NCBI RefSeq assembly: GCF_002080455.1
Contig: NZ_CP020555.1
Span: 7,554,501 to 7,618,500, forward strand
Length of the DNA stretch: 64,000 nt
DNA from: Streptomyces sp. Sge12
GTDB taxonomy: Bacteria; Actinomycetota; Actinomycetes; Streptomycetales; Streptomycetaceae
Direction of reading: 5' to 3'
Numbering within the stretch: position 1 is the stretch's first letter; every line of letters begins with the position of its first letter. The translations under genes and the position numbers were made by a program. Of the stretch, positions 9,064-17,803 are shown piece by piece. The notes beneath the pieces are model-generated. The model had not been told where the DNA came from. It searched no databases and saw nothing but the letters and a program-made list of their open reading frames with translations.

Positions 9064-9423
9064 ATGTCTCATCAAAGATCCATGATTGCCCTGGCTTGTG
9101 CGTGCGGTATCGCTCTGGGGGCCGTGGGTGTTCCGACAGCTGCACATGCGGACCCCCCGGCAGCCTGCGATCCAGGCGCCAAAGTGTGCTACTTCCACTA
9201 CATCGAACCTGACGGGACGAAGCACAATGTTCTCAGGCCGTGGAGAAGCTCCTGCTACAACATGACCTACGGGGCAGTAGCCGGCCAGAATCGGACCAAT
9301 ACGAGGATCTACCTCTACAAAGGAGACTGCCAGGACTCCGGATATGCGGCCGCATACATCGACAAGGGCCTGTCCTGGAACGACCCGAAGCACATCTACT
9401 ACTCCTTCGTCGTGCCTGACTGA
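9064..9423 (+). CDS. Small secreted Cys-containing protein (119 aa)
   Basis: Strong RBS (AAGGAGGAA) before the ATG. Signal peptide: Arg at residue 5, hydrophobic core from about residue 8 to 22, cleavage after AHA near residue 29. The mature part of about 90 aa has four Cys, is rich in Tyr and resembles in size and style the small secreted beta-sandwich or I36-like inhibitor proteins of Streptomyces; I cannot assign the family firmly. A hairpin terminator lies about 130 bp downstream. Probably extracellular; role unknown. Confidence 0.85.
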   Translation: MSHQRSMIALACACGIALGAVGVPTAAHADPPAACDPGAKVCYFHYIEPDGTKHNVLRPWRSSCYNMTYGAVAGQNRTNTRIYLYKGDCQDSGYAAAYIDKGLSWNDPKHIYYSFVVPD

Positions 9424-9553
9424 GGGAGCAGTACTGCAATGCGCGGTGATGGTTCGCCGTTCTTGAGGCTCCCTCACGTGCTTGCGTCGCACGAACAGGT
9501 CGACCAGCCCCGAGGGACTCTCCTCGCGGGAGGTGCCGGGACGGGGCGAGGCG

Positions 9554-9585
9554 GAGGCCGTCTCCTGAGGTGGGGAGACGGCCTC
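9554..9585 (+). terminator. Perfect 12-bp hairpin
   Basis: Arms 9554-9565 and 9574-9585 with an 8-nt loop, followed by TGTCT. Positioned to end the transcript of the small secreted protein gene at 9064-9423. Confidence 0.75.
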
Positions 9586-9639
9586 TGTCTGGTCCTCGTG
9601 CGGCTATGGGACGGGAAGGGGTGCCGTGCCGAGTGCCGG

Positions 9640-10081
9640 GATGGTCCAGCGCCGTCGGCACCGGCCTCGGCTTCCTCCAAAGCCTCCTGCTCCTCGACCG
9701 TGTCGTAGCTGGTCCTCTGCGCTCCGATCCCCTGGGTCACGGCATCTGGTGTCAGATCAGGCAAGGGCGCGGCCAGGTGGGACAGCTCCAGAACTCCGGA
9801 ATGGCCGCACAGGACGTGGGTTCGTGGAATTCGATGAGGTCCAGATGGGCGGGGCTCGTGTGGGGTTCGTAGAAGACGACGTTGACGCTCGGCAGCGCGA
9901 TCCACAGGCCGCAGGGAGCGTCACGGCCCAGCACGGGGAGAGGCTCCATCACGATGGGCCGCCCGCGCAGCGAGTGCCTGTTCTCGCCCAACGCGGAGCA
10001 GCGAGCGAAGAACGTGGGGACACCGCCGGCGAAGCCTCCGTACACGAGCCGGTGAACGCCATCTCCTGGGGTGAACTCCAT
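9640..10081 (-). pseudogene. ImmA/IrrE-like metallopeptidase, broken in the HExxH motif
   Basis: The first frame runs from the ATG at 10081 and contains CGLWIALPSVNVVFYE and TSPAHLDLIEFHE, as in COG2856-type proteins of Streptomyces, where HELGHLLCGH follows. After HE the frame is lost. In the next frame the expected continuation appears (HVLCGH, then LPDLTPD, then RTSYDTVEEQEA). The simplest repair is a 4-nt loss between the Glu and second His codons at about 9817-9822. Coding similarity fades after about 9660. The intact family cleaves or controls partner XRE regulators; none is adjacent here. Confidence 0.75.
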
Positions 10082-11643
10082 GACTACGCCGCCCGCGACC
10101 CGGCCGCATCGGCGACCCGGAGACATGCCTGGCCTATGCTGCAATGACGCGGGCCCGAGGCCGCCTCGACCTCGGCCGACTGGCCTGGGGTCCATGACCA
10201 CCCCAACGTCAATCCTGTGTGACACGGTCTCGGTTCTTGCGAATCCAAGGCCCCGTGCGACCGTCACCGCCCGAGCAGGATGGCCGAGCAACGACTGCCG
10301 CGCGCCGCGCGTGGGGCAAGTTTGCCGACTCGGTGAGAGCGGCTTCCTCGGACTGCGATGCATCCGCCATGGACTGCACGGCACGTCTTCGGCCCGGCCG
10401 TCGCCCCAGCAGCCTGAACAGGCAGGACCACGGCCGAGGGGGCAGACGGATGACGGTGCCGGGTGCCGGCGTCACCGCAGCACCCCGCGGCTCCTGGGAG
10501 TCCCGCTGGTCCCACACGCCTCCAGACGCTGTAGCCCTCGAACGATGCTCTTGTTTTTGCTCGTTGCTCGTTGCTCGTTGCGCCGTCGACGATTTCGTCC
10601 GAGATGACAGCGGGAGTGGAATCGTCGGCGTCGCGTCGGGCGGCCCTGGCGGGGCGGCCCGTGCGCGCCCGCGCGGTCGAGCCGGCCTGCCCCATCGCCT
10701 GAGCGTTGTAGTTGGCCGAAGTCCGCAACGACGTCCACCGGCCGATCGGGAGTCTCGACAGGGCCGTGTGCGCGAGCGCGGGAAAGGGGGCGCAGGGATG
10801 TCTCGCCAATTATCCGGTCGCTCGGGCCGAGCAGGATTGCCGGCCGGCTGTGGCGGCAGCCTCCAGTTTGTGGCCGTCGAGGAGGAAGTGGGTCAGGCCT
10901 CAGCGCACGGAATAGTCGTCTCCTCGGTCGATGGCGGGCTGGCACACGTCCAGCGCGGGGATCGCCACCGCCGTGGGGACCGTCCCGCGCTCCACCGAGT
11001 ACTGAGCGTGTATCTGGCCGTCTGGGGGTTACGGGGCTCAGTCGCAGTAACTCTGGTGGCAGAGCGCGGTCACGGGGGCCGGTGACGCCGTGCGCGGCGT
11101 GGCACAGCTCCGCCATGTCCGCGGCCCCCGACCCTGGCGCGCGTCGTACCGGGCGGTGCGGCGGTGCGGGCGTTGGTCGATTCGCCTTCCTGGGCCTGGG
11201 TTGGGCGGCGGGGCGTACGGCAGGCCGGGGCGGGAGCACGGTCGGCGTCGGTTGGAGGCACGGTCGCAGACTCGCGCATGGGGGAGAGGGGCAGCGGGCT
11301 CCGGTGTCCGGCCGTGCGGGCCGGGGTGGATGGTGACGCATCCTGACGCGGGCAGCGCGGTAAGGGGCAGGCCAGCGACGCATGCCGCCCGTTGTCGCAC
11401 CAGCCCCCGTAGGGCGCCTGCGACGGGCCCGCTGCGCCCCTCGGATTTGATGACGCGATGCTGCCCTGCAGAGCCGTCTCCGGCAGGTATGGCAGAGCCT
11501 GGAAGAGGGGCAGGCAAGCCGTGAGGGAGGCCCTTGGTGACGCTGAGACCGCCGGTTGAGGCGATGCTGGCGCATGCCACGGAAGCTGTGCCGGGTCCGT
11601 CAGCTGCGAACCTGTCGGCTTCGCGTACGGGGTGTTCAGCGGT
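10082..11643. other. Decayed intergenic region, no intact gene
   Basis: About 1.5 kb in which every long frame is arginine- and proline-rich, the signature of shadow frames, and none has an RBS. A run of short TTGCTCG repeats lies at 10557-10577. One short stretch (10900-11028, listed separately) keeps host-like codon bias. Confidence 0.5.
10900..11028 (-). pseudogene. Possible gene remnant (42 codons)
   Basis: A frame between two stops with about 90% G/C at third positions and a balanced composition (it includes TVPTAVAIPALDVCQPA and ends DRGDDYSVR). It has no ATG start and no RBS. The neighbouring frames read as Arg/Pro shadow, so this is probably the tail of a lost gene. Family not recognised. 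Confidence 0.3.
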
Positions 11644-11847
11644 TCATTCTGCCGGAGGGGTGTATCCCCAGGTCACGGGGGCCGCTGCTGGGGGGTCCGG
11701 CTCGTACGAGACGGTGATCTCGTCGGTCGTCGGGTCCGCCATCGCCGTCGTGGCGGGAAGGACGACGCCTCCCGTGACCGCCACGGCCGCCGCCGCGATC
11801 GTCGCGACCTTCAGGCGCACGGAGTTCTTCCGGATCTTGCGAGCCAT
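11644..11847 (-). CDS. Small secreted peptide (67 aa precursor)
   Basis: ATG at 11847 with RBS GGGAGAAA 4 nt upstream. The N-terminus MARKIRKNSVRLK is strongly basic, followed by a 20-residue Ala/Val core and a cleavage site after AMA near residue 37. The mature peptide is only about 30 residues, acidic and proline-rich, ending VTWGYTPPAE. It lies alone between decayed DNA, so its survival suggests selection. It could be a secreted signal or a cell-wall peptide; function unknown. Confidence 0.75.
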   Translation of the reverse strand: MARKIRKNSVRLKVATIAAAAVAVTGGVVLPATTAMADPTTDEITVSYEPDPPAAAPVTWGYTPPAE

Positions 11848-12011
11848 GGATTTCTCCCGGTGGTAGTGAAGGGCTCCCATCTGGCGCCCTTGGCTTCGAT
11901 TCCAGTAGGCCGGAGCCACCCCCGCGGGGTCGTGCACCGGGATTTCGGGACTTGACACCGCCGGGGCGGCCGAACCCGTTGGTCTCGCGGTGGACCGGCG
12001 TGCTCCTTCCC

Positions 12012-12105
12012 TCGATGCCCTCCACTCCGGAAACATCCGTCCAGGTCTGAAGCCATTCCCGCACCTTGGCCGGGTCGGTGGTGATCGGGCAGAGCGTCCC
12101 GGGGC
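12012..12105 (-). pseudogene. ATP-dependent DNA ligase fragment, minus strand
   Basis: A frame reads LCPITTDPAKVREW then LQTWTDVSGVEGI, matching the part of Streptomyces ATP-dependent (LigD-type) ligases just before the conserved VVKP/SRYxPG motif. It then runs into unrelated sequence. No start, and no rest of the gene. Confidence 0.65.
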
Positions 12106-12189
12106 AGCTGCTTCGGGAGAGCGCGCCGCTCCGTGTACGGGCGCGATAGCAGTTCGTGCCCGTCGAGCTGTCGGACGTCAAGGCGGCTC

Positions 12190-12540
12190 TTGCAGCAGGA
12201 CGGCCAGGAATGGCTTCAGACCCGGACGGACGTGTCGGGCGTGGAGGGGGTCCTGATCAAGCCCCTGAACAGCCGCTATCTGCCCGGCCACCGCGGCTGG
12301 ACCAAGATCAGAAGGCGGGACACCACGGAGGCGATCGTCGGCGCGATCACCGGCACCCTGACCCGCCCGCAGCTCCTCGTCGTCGGCCGCCACGACCGGC
12401 GGCGGGCTGCGCGCGGTCGGCCGGACCGTACCGCTGTGCCCGGACGCCGCCCGGCAGGTCGCTGGGGGCACCTCACCGAGGCCGCGCCCGGACATCCATG
12501 GACAGGGGTGAAGCTCTCGGCGACGCGGGGGAGCCGAGCC
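12190..12540 (+). pseudogene. ATP-dependent DNA ligase fragment, plus strand
   Basis: Reads EWLQTRTDVSGVEGV, LIKPLNSRYLPGHRGW, TKIRRRDTTEAIVGAITGT and LTRPQLLVVGRHD, then loses frame near 12393. It continues one frame over (GGGLRAVGRTVPLCPDAARQ) and returns near 12465 to HLTEAAPGHPWTGVKLSA. This is the C-terminal OB-fold side of a ligase with two compensating frameshifts and no N-terminal nucleotidyltransferase domain. It overlaps in sequence with the minus-strand fragment at 12012 (both carry the EWLQT-TDVSGVEG segment), so two diverged copies are involved. Confidence 0.75.
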
Positions 12541-12581
12541 GTCCGTGCCGCTGCGGCACGACCCGATGCGCAGGACGAGGA

Positions 12582-13436
12582 TCAGCCTGTGAAGGCGGGG
12601 AGCACGAGCTGGTACGTCCCGTAGTTCATGAACCCCGAGATGACGGCGGCGACCGTCGAAACCACGAGCATGAGCACCCTGTCGCCCGTCGGAGGGCAGA
12701 CGATGGCGTACGCGGGGTTTTTCGGGTGGTAGGCGATCCGGACCGCCTTCCCCTTGTTGTGGCCGAGGATGTAGCGGGTCACGCCGTCGGTGGCCGAGAA
12801 CGCGTGGACGGTGTCGCCGTCGTCCTCCCGGAACACCTGACGCCCCTCCACAGTGATGCCGTAGCGGGGCAGGTACCAGTCCCGCCACACCATCGCGAAC
12901 AGCATCACAACGAAAAAGGTGCAGGCCACGCCCGACGCCCCGAGCAGCAGCGTCGCGATGCCTCGACTCCAGTCCCCGTCCAGCACACCGACGACGACGG
13001 CCAGGGCCGCGATGGCCGCGCAGCCGGTGTACATCAGCCGGATGCCGTGGGAGGGCAATCCGACGCGGACCAGGTTCTCGTCCGCTTCGTCTTCGCCCTC
13101 GTCACCGATGACCAGGCTTCGGACCCCGACCAGCGTGGAGCCGTCGAATGTCTCCTCGTCCGGGGTCCGTTCCGGCAGAGCGGCGTTCACCGCGTCGGCG
13201 AAGACACCTGCGGCGGCCGCGCTGACGTCGATGACGCGGTACACCGTCGGATCGACTCCCGCCGGAGCGGTCAACTCCAGGAGGATGTCGCGCCGTTCGG
13301 CATGGACCCGGGCGATCGCGGCGAACGGTATGCGCAGCTCGGCGTCCGGACGCCGCAGCAGCAGCTCCTCACCGGTGGAGCGGAGTTCGGTGCCCCTGTC
13401 GCCAAGGAGGACGGGGACGGGCGAAGAGATCGACAT
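12582..13436 (-). CDS. Membrane protein with PH-like and DUF3592-like parts (284 aa)
   Basis: ATG at 13436 (MSISSPVPVLL); no clear RBS, possibly a leaderless transcript. Residues 1-80 look like a bacterial PH-like domain. Two adjacent membrane segments lie at about 145-195 (MYTGCAAIAALAVVVGVL and GVACTFFVVMLFAMV). A soluble part with a DUF3592-type VRIAYHPKNP motif follows, and the protein ends in a last membrane segment (LMLVVSTVAAVISGFM). It is divergent from a second DUF3592-like gene whose annotated start is only 14 bp away. Function unknown. Confidence 0.85.
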   Translation of the reverse strand: MSISSPVPVLLGDRGTELRSTGEELLLRRPDAELRIPFAAIARVHAERRDILLELTAPAGVDPTVYRVIDVSAAAAGVFADAVNAALPERTPDEETFDGSTLVGVRSLVIGDEGEDEADENLVRVGLPSHGIRLMYTGCAAIAALAVVVGVLDGDWSRGIATLLLGASGVACTFFVVMLFAMVWRDWYLPRYGITVEGRQVFREDDGDTVHAFSATDGVTRYILGHNKGKAVRIAYHPKNPAYAIVCPPTGDRVLMLVVSTVAAVISGFMNYGTYQLVLPAFTG

Positions 13437-13450
13437 GCGCGTGATCGTAG

Positions 13451-13972
13451 GTGGCGAAGTCCCTGCTGGTGAAGAGTCTGCGGGGCTTTCGGATTGAACC
13501 TGTGGTGCCGTACCGTCCGTCTGTGAACCTGGTGATGACCGTGCTCCTCCTTGCCGTCGTCGCATCCGCGGCCTTCTGTTTCTTCGGCCTGATGCTGATC
13601 AAAGGCGAAGGAGCGGAGCTCAAGAAGATGACGGAGCTGTACGAATCAGGCGTCGAGGTGCGAGCGGAGCTGGTGAGCCTCGTGCCGTTCGGTACCGACG
13701 GTTACGCGAGCGCTGTCTACGAGTGGCAGTCCCCGGAAGGCTCCGGCCGGCACCAAAAAGGTGCGAGCGTGGGCCACGCCCACGTCGTCGGAGAGAGCTA
13801 CCCCCTCGTCTTCGACCCGCAGAACATAAGGCGGGTGCACCTGGGGACGAAGGTCGCGGTCCGCAGGGAGCGCAAGCGCCGCCTGGGCTACGTACGCAAC
13901 GCCCGGCGAATGGCCCTCCTGGCCCTCGCGGGCGGCGCCTTGGCGACGGTGGGGCTGATCATCAGCCCCTGA
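13451..13972 (+). CDS. DUF3592-like membrane protein (173 aa)
   Basis: GTG at 13451 gives the longest form. Starts at 13522 (GTG) or 13534 (ATG) are possible and would leave more room for promoters, but none has a clear RBS. There is one membrane segment near residues 28-50 (VMTVLLLAVVASAAFCFFGL). An extracytoplasmic beta domain follows with the DUF3592 pattern (GVEVRAELVSLVPFG and YPLVFDPQNIRRVHLG), then a C-terminal membrane segment. It pairs with the divergent gene at 12582-13436, which shares the domain type. Confidence 0.8.
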   Translation: MAKSLLVKSLRGFRIEPVVPYRPSVNLVMTVLLLAVVASAAFCFFGLMLIKGEGAELKKMTELYESGVEVRAELVSLVPFGTDGYASAVYEWQSPEGSGRHQKGASVGHAHVVGESYPLVFDPQNIRRVHLGTKVAVRRERKRRLGYVRNARRMALLALAGGALATVGLIISP

Positions 13973-14714
13973 CGGCCGTCAAGGTTCGAACGCGGCCGCT
14001 GGTGACAACCACTGGCGGGCTGCATGTGATGACCAGCGGCCGGCCCTCCCCAGGCGGGGCGGGCGTACCGGCTGCACGGCGAGTTCGGCGACCCGGATGA
14101 AGTGCTGCGGCGACCGTCCTGACTTACTGGCAAGCTGCTCGGAGCGCCAGCTGCCCGGTCCGGGGTCGATCCGAAGGGCTGGAGGCCGACACCGTGCGGG
14201 TGGCGGCCTCCGCCGCTGGGCGGGCGCGTGGAATCCCGGCGGCCTCGGTATCGGGGTCAGAAGTCGCTGGTCCGGATCAGCGCGTGGAGTTCGCCGTCGT
14301 ACTGCGGGGACGAGCAGCGGGACCGCCGCCTCTGCTGACTGGCCGGTGCCTGGAGCGACGCTTTCCCCGCGGCCCTCTGGTGTGGGCGTACGCGCCGGAG
14401 TGCGCCCCGGGTTTCGTCTGGGGCCCGAGGCCCCGCTCAGGAGGACCGCGTCCCGGCTCGGTGACGACGGCCTCCTCGCCGGTCCAGCAATCGCCACCAG
14501 GCCGGAGAATCCGACGGCCGGACGTGCCAGGTCGGTACGGTCCTTCGCGGGGTGGGGCCGGCGCGCGGGACGGCGGCGAGGAGCGCCAGGCTCTCGCGGA
14601 TGTCGCCCGGGACTGTGGCGGGGGCATCGGCGGCGTAGAGGTGATCGTTCTGCGGCGCCGCGCACCCTCACCTCGCGACATCACGGCGAAGCGCCGGCGC
14701 ACGTGCGCCATCGG
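13973..14714. other. Intergenic, no gene seen (about 740 bp)
   Basis: All long frames are Arg/Pro/Gly-rich shadows on both strands; no RBS-supported start. Probably decayed coding DNA. Confidence 0.5.
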
Positions 14715-14715
14715 C

Positions 14716-14875
14716 CATTCAGCTGCTGGGAACGGGCCGCGTAGCGGGCTGCGATCTCGGCCACCTCGTCCGCGTCAGCGCCTTGGCCTGGAGAGCGGTG
14801 GCGTCCGCCGTCCACTGCTCCTTCAGCGCCTTCAGGCGCTCGGAGTCAGGGCTCGGCAGCCCCGCTCCCCATGAC
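14716..14875 (-). pseudogene. Frameshifted helical-protein fragment
   Basis: Minus strand reads LPSPDSERLKALKEQW then TADATALQAKALT; after a one-base shift near 14772 it continues DEVAEIAARYAARSQQLN. Both halves have host codon bias and together form a plausible helical segment. No start codon in frame. Family not recognised. Confidence 0.4.
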
Positions 14876-14932
14876 GGCACTCGCGACCGTACCGGCGCGG
14901 CCGCCCCCTTTTTCGGATTCGTCAGGTCGTCG

Positions 14933-15922
14933 TCAGAGTGTGAAGGACAGCTTCCCTGACACGCTGACGCCGTGCTGACGGTCCCTGGTGCCGTCGTTCG
15001 ACGGGCGTGTGCAGGCCCAGTCCAGAATGTAGGGCTGACCCGGACTGAGACGTTCCTTGAACTTCAGAGTCATGCCGAGGTATCCGCCCACGGTCACCTC
15101 TTCGCGCAGGTGCTCAAGGCGGTTGGCGTCCGACAGATAATGTCCCGCTCCGTCCGGCCTGCGCAGGGTGCCCACCCCGATGACCTGTGCCTGATCGGCC
15201 CGGCCCCAGGCCCCGATGATGCTGATCCCGTACCAGGAGAACAGGTCGGCGGCGATGTGCAGTTCCAGCCCCGCTTTACCGTCAGACCCTACAGAGCTGA
15301 TCTGGGCGGTGGCCTTGGCGTTGATCTTCTGCACGCCCGTGTCCGACTTCTCCGTGCGCACTCCGTCCGTCGGGTCGGACAGCACCTTGCCGTCCGCCAG
15401 TGCCCTCTCCCTTTCGGAGGGGAACCGGTAGGCGGCCACGAAGGAACACTTCTCTGCAGGGTCGCCGCTGGTGAACCTGTATCCCAGACGCTGCGCCGCC
15501 GCCATGGCGTCCCTGCCCCCTTCCTTGAACTCCGGCCCGTCGAAGAAGCTCGGGTCGTCCGGCAGCAGGAGAAGCGGCCCGGTCAGCGGGGCGGATGCAA
15601 GTTCCTGGCGGGACTTTCCCTCGAGCTCCTTGTTCGTCAGGTCGACCTTGCCGCCGGTCCACGCCCTGGACCACCCGGCGCCCCGCATCTCGCGGATGCT
15701 CCTCTCAAGCGCGCTGCCTGTGCCGTCCGAGATGAAGACCGCCAGTCCCGTCGGCGTCATGCTGTACTGCTTGCCGGTTGAAGCATCAGTGGTCTTCGCT
15801 GCGCTCGCGGCCACGGCCGGCACGCCCTTGGCGACCGCATCGGCGTAGGACATGCCCTGTCGGTCACTGTCGCCAAGTTTGGCCCTGGCCTCGGGGTGGT
15901 TCAGCAACTCGTAGTGGAGCAT
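14933..15922 (-). CDS. Unknown 329-aa protein
   Basis: ATG at 15922 with a GAAAGG RBS. No signal peptide or membrane segment. The first 45 residues are helical; the rest alternates short strands and loops. The C-terminal 120 residues look like a beta sandwich (VTVGGYLGMTLKFKERL, HGVSVSGKLSFTL). Codon bias is slightly weaker than in the neighbours, and the gene stands alone between decayed regions. I recognise no family and see no catalytic motif. Confidence 0.85.
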   Translation of the reverse strand: MLHYELLNHPEARAKLGDSDRQGMSYADAVAKGVPAVAASAAKTTDASTGKQYSMTPTGLAVFISDGTGSALERSIREMRGAGWSRAWTGGKVDLTNKELEGKSRQELASAPLTGPLLLLPDDPSFFDGPEFKEGGRDAMAAAQRLGYRFTSGDPAEKCSFVAAYRFPSERERALADGKVLSDPTDGVRTEKSDTGVQKINAKATAQISSVGSDGKAGLELHIAADLFSWYGISIIGAWGRADQAQVIGVGTLRRPDGAGHYLSDANRLEHLREEVTVGGYLGMTLKFKERLSPGQPYILDWACTRPSNDGTRDRQHGVSVSGKLSFTL

Positions 15923-16924
15923 CGTTTGCCTTTCGTTGACGGAGCTGCACGCACAGCTCTCTTGCAGGATCGGCGCCGCTCAGGCCGACTCGGCTCGTTG
16001 CCCTCCGAATGGAGCACGGCACACACCCCCAGATTCACGCCTGCGAGCTTTCACTCCGCCGTTTCGGTGTTGTCCGCCTTCATCGCCACGAAGCTGCGCC
16101 GGAAACTTGCCGCCGACGACGCCGAGCGCCTGGGGTGGGGCTGAGGCGTTCGTCGCGTTCGATGACCACGAAGGAGGGGGCTGCGCTTGAGGAGATGCAG
16201 TGGAACCGACGGTGACAGCCCTTCGCGGCATGACTGCCTGGAGCAGCCCTGGGCAGGTGCCGTGCTCCCCTGAACCGTCTGCCTTGCCCCCACGGGCTCT
16301 TGGGCCCCGGGCGGCCGCATCCTTACAGGTGAGGAAGGCGGACGTCACTTCGGTGGAAGGGCGGCGGCCGCTTTGCGGCCCAGTTGCAGCCTCTGTTCAG
16401 GACGTGGCCGTCGAGGACTTCTCCCGCCACGGCGAGCCGGCCTTTCGAGATCCGGCCGCGGACAGCACTGCCCGGCCTGCTGCTTCCCGTCAACACGGAC
16501 ATGAGCGGCTTCTGAACGCGGCCGTGGAATTGAGAGTGTCGTGCATCACGATGCAGGCCGAGCGCGACCGGCGCCCGCGCCGTCGCCCACTGCGCTCGGA
16601 CCCGACCGCCCGTACGCGGCCCATCGGGGCCGTACGGGTGAGTGGCAGCGGCCGTTGTCCCTGGCCATAGCCACAGCCCTCCGCATAGCCGAGCCACCCG
16701 TGGCGTTGGCCCCTGTTGGGAAGCAGACGCGGCCATTCGGGCCGTGAGTGGCGGTGCACGGCCGGGCGCCGTGACGGGGCTCGGCGGGGGGCGGGGTTCC
16801 CCTTACCTGGATGCCGTGCGTATATTTGCCGCACGACAATAGTTGCGCGTGCGGGGTATTTGGTGAAGCTCGTCCCGCGCGTCGCTCGCCTTGCGGGGAG
16901 CGCCAAGGATGGTGAAGGAGCCAG
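15923..16924. other. Intergenic, no gene seen (about 1 kb)
   Basis: No frame combines a start, an RBS and codon bias. The last 100 bp hold a palindrome and a GGGTAT box upstream of the stressosome operon (listed separately). Confidence 0.5.
16829..16859 (+). promoter_or_regulatory. Palindrome and SigB-like -10 box upstream of rsbR
   Basis: Arms CCGCACG (16829-16835) and CGTGCGG (16848-16854) flank a 12-nt centre. GGGTAT at 16854-16859 matches the -10 of actinomycete SigB-type promoters (GNNT-N14-16-GGGTAY), but no GNNT stands at the right distance. The operon start codon is 65 bp downstream. Confidence 0.35.
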
Positions 16925-17803
16925 ATGAGCAGCAGTACGGCCGACGTGCGACAGCGTCTCACGAAAGTGCTGCAGGAGCGCGCTGAGGCGGTGGCGGACT
17001 GTTGGGTGCGGCTGCAGCTGGATCAGGCCGAATTGGGAAACGGCATGGGTGAGGGCGAGCTCAGGGAGGAAGCAGACCGCCTCGTGTCCGCCCTTCTGGC
17101 GGGCCTGGGGACTTCACTGCCTGTGAAGCAGGTGGTGACCGCTCACGCCGACCTGAACCGAGCCGTGACCGAGATGTCTCTGCGTCGAGCCCGTGCGGGA
17201 GCCACCCCGACGGCCACTTTCCTGGCGGTCCTCGCTCTGAAAGAGGCACTGCTGGAAGCGGTGCAGCACAACACAGAAGACGCCGGGAACCTCTTCGCGG
17301 CCGCGCTCTTGGTCAACGAACTCCTCGACGCGGCAGGGGCCCTGTCCTTCGCCACCTATGTCGAAGGACGAGAGGAGATCATCCGCCGACAGAGCCGTCA
17401 GCTGCTGGAGGTATCGACCCCGGTGGTACGGCTGTGGCACCAGATCCTTGCCGTTCCGCTGATCGGTACCCTCGACACCGCGCGTGCCCAGGTGGTGATG
17501 GAGAACCTTCTCCAGGCCATCGCAGAGCACGAGGCACAGGTTGCGATAATCGACATCACTGCTGTTCCGACGGTCGACACCGCGGTCGCCGAGCACCTGA
17601 TGCACACCGTCCACGCGGTGCGCCTCATGGGCGCGGACTGTGTCATCAGCGGCATCCGGCCGTCGATAGCGCAGACCATCGCCCAGCTCGGCATCGACCT
17701 GTCCGGCATTCTCACCAGGGCCACTCTCTCCGACGCCTTGTCCGAGGCTGTGAAGATCACCGCCGGAGCCGGTCCGGGACCGCAGAGCCTGGTTTCCCGG
17801 TGA
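16925..17803 (+). CDS. rsbR: RsbR-type stressosome protein (STAS)
   Basis: 292 aa, normal for RsbR paralogues. RBS AAGGAG 5 nt before the ATG. Residues 1-150 form a helical, globin-like sensor domain. A linker leads to a C-terminal STAS domain at about 165-285 with IIDITAVPTVDTAV; Thr219 in the VDT motif and Thr212 in DIT are the expected RsbT phosphorylation region. It is the first gene of a tightly overlapping operon: its TGA overlaps the GTG of rsbS. In known systems RsbR and RsbS form a large cytoplasmic complex that releases RsbT on stress. The ligand sensed here is unknown. Confidence 0.9.
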   Translation: MSSSTADVRQRLTKVLQERAEAVADCWVRLQLDQAELGNGMGEGELREEADRLVSALLAGLGTSLPVKQVVTAHADLNRAVTEMSLRRARAGATPTATFLAVLALKEALLEAVQHNTEDAGNLFAAALLVNELLDAAGALSFATYVEGREEIIRRQSRQLLEVSTPVVRLWHQILAVPLIGTLDTARAQVVMENLLQAIAEHEAQVAIIDITAVPTVDTAVAEHLMHTVHAVRLMGADCVISGIRPSIAQTIAQLGIDLSGILTRATLSDALSEAVKITAGAGPGPQSLVSR

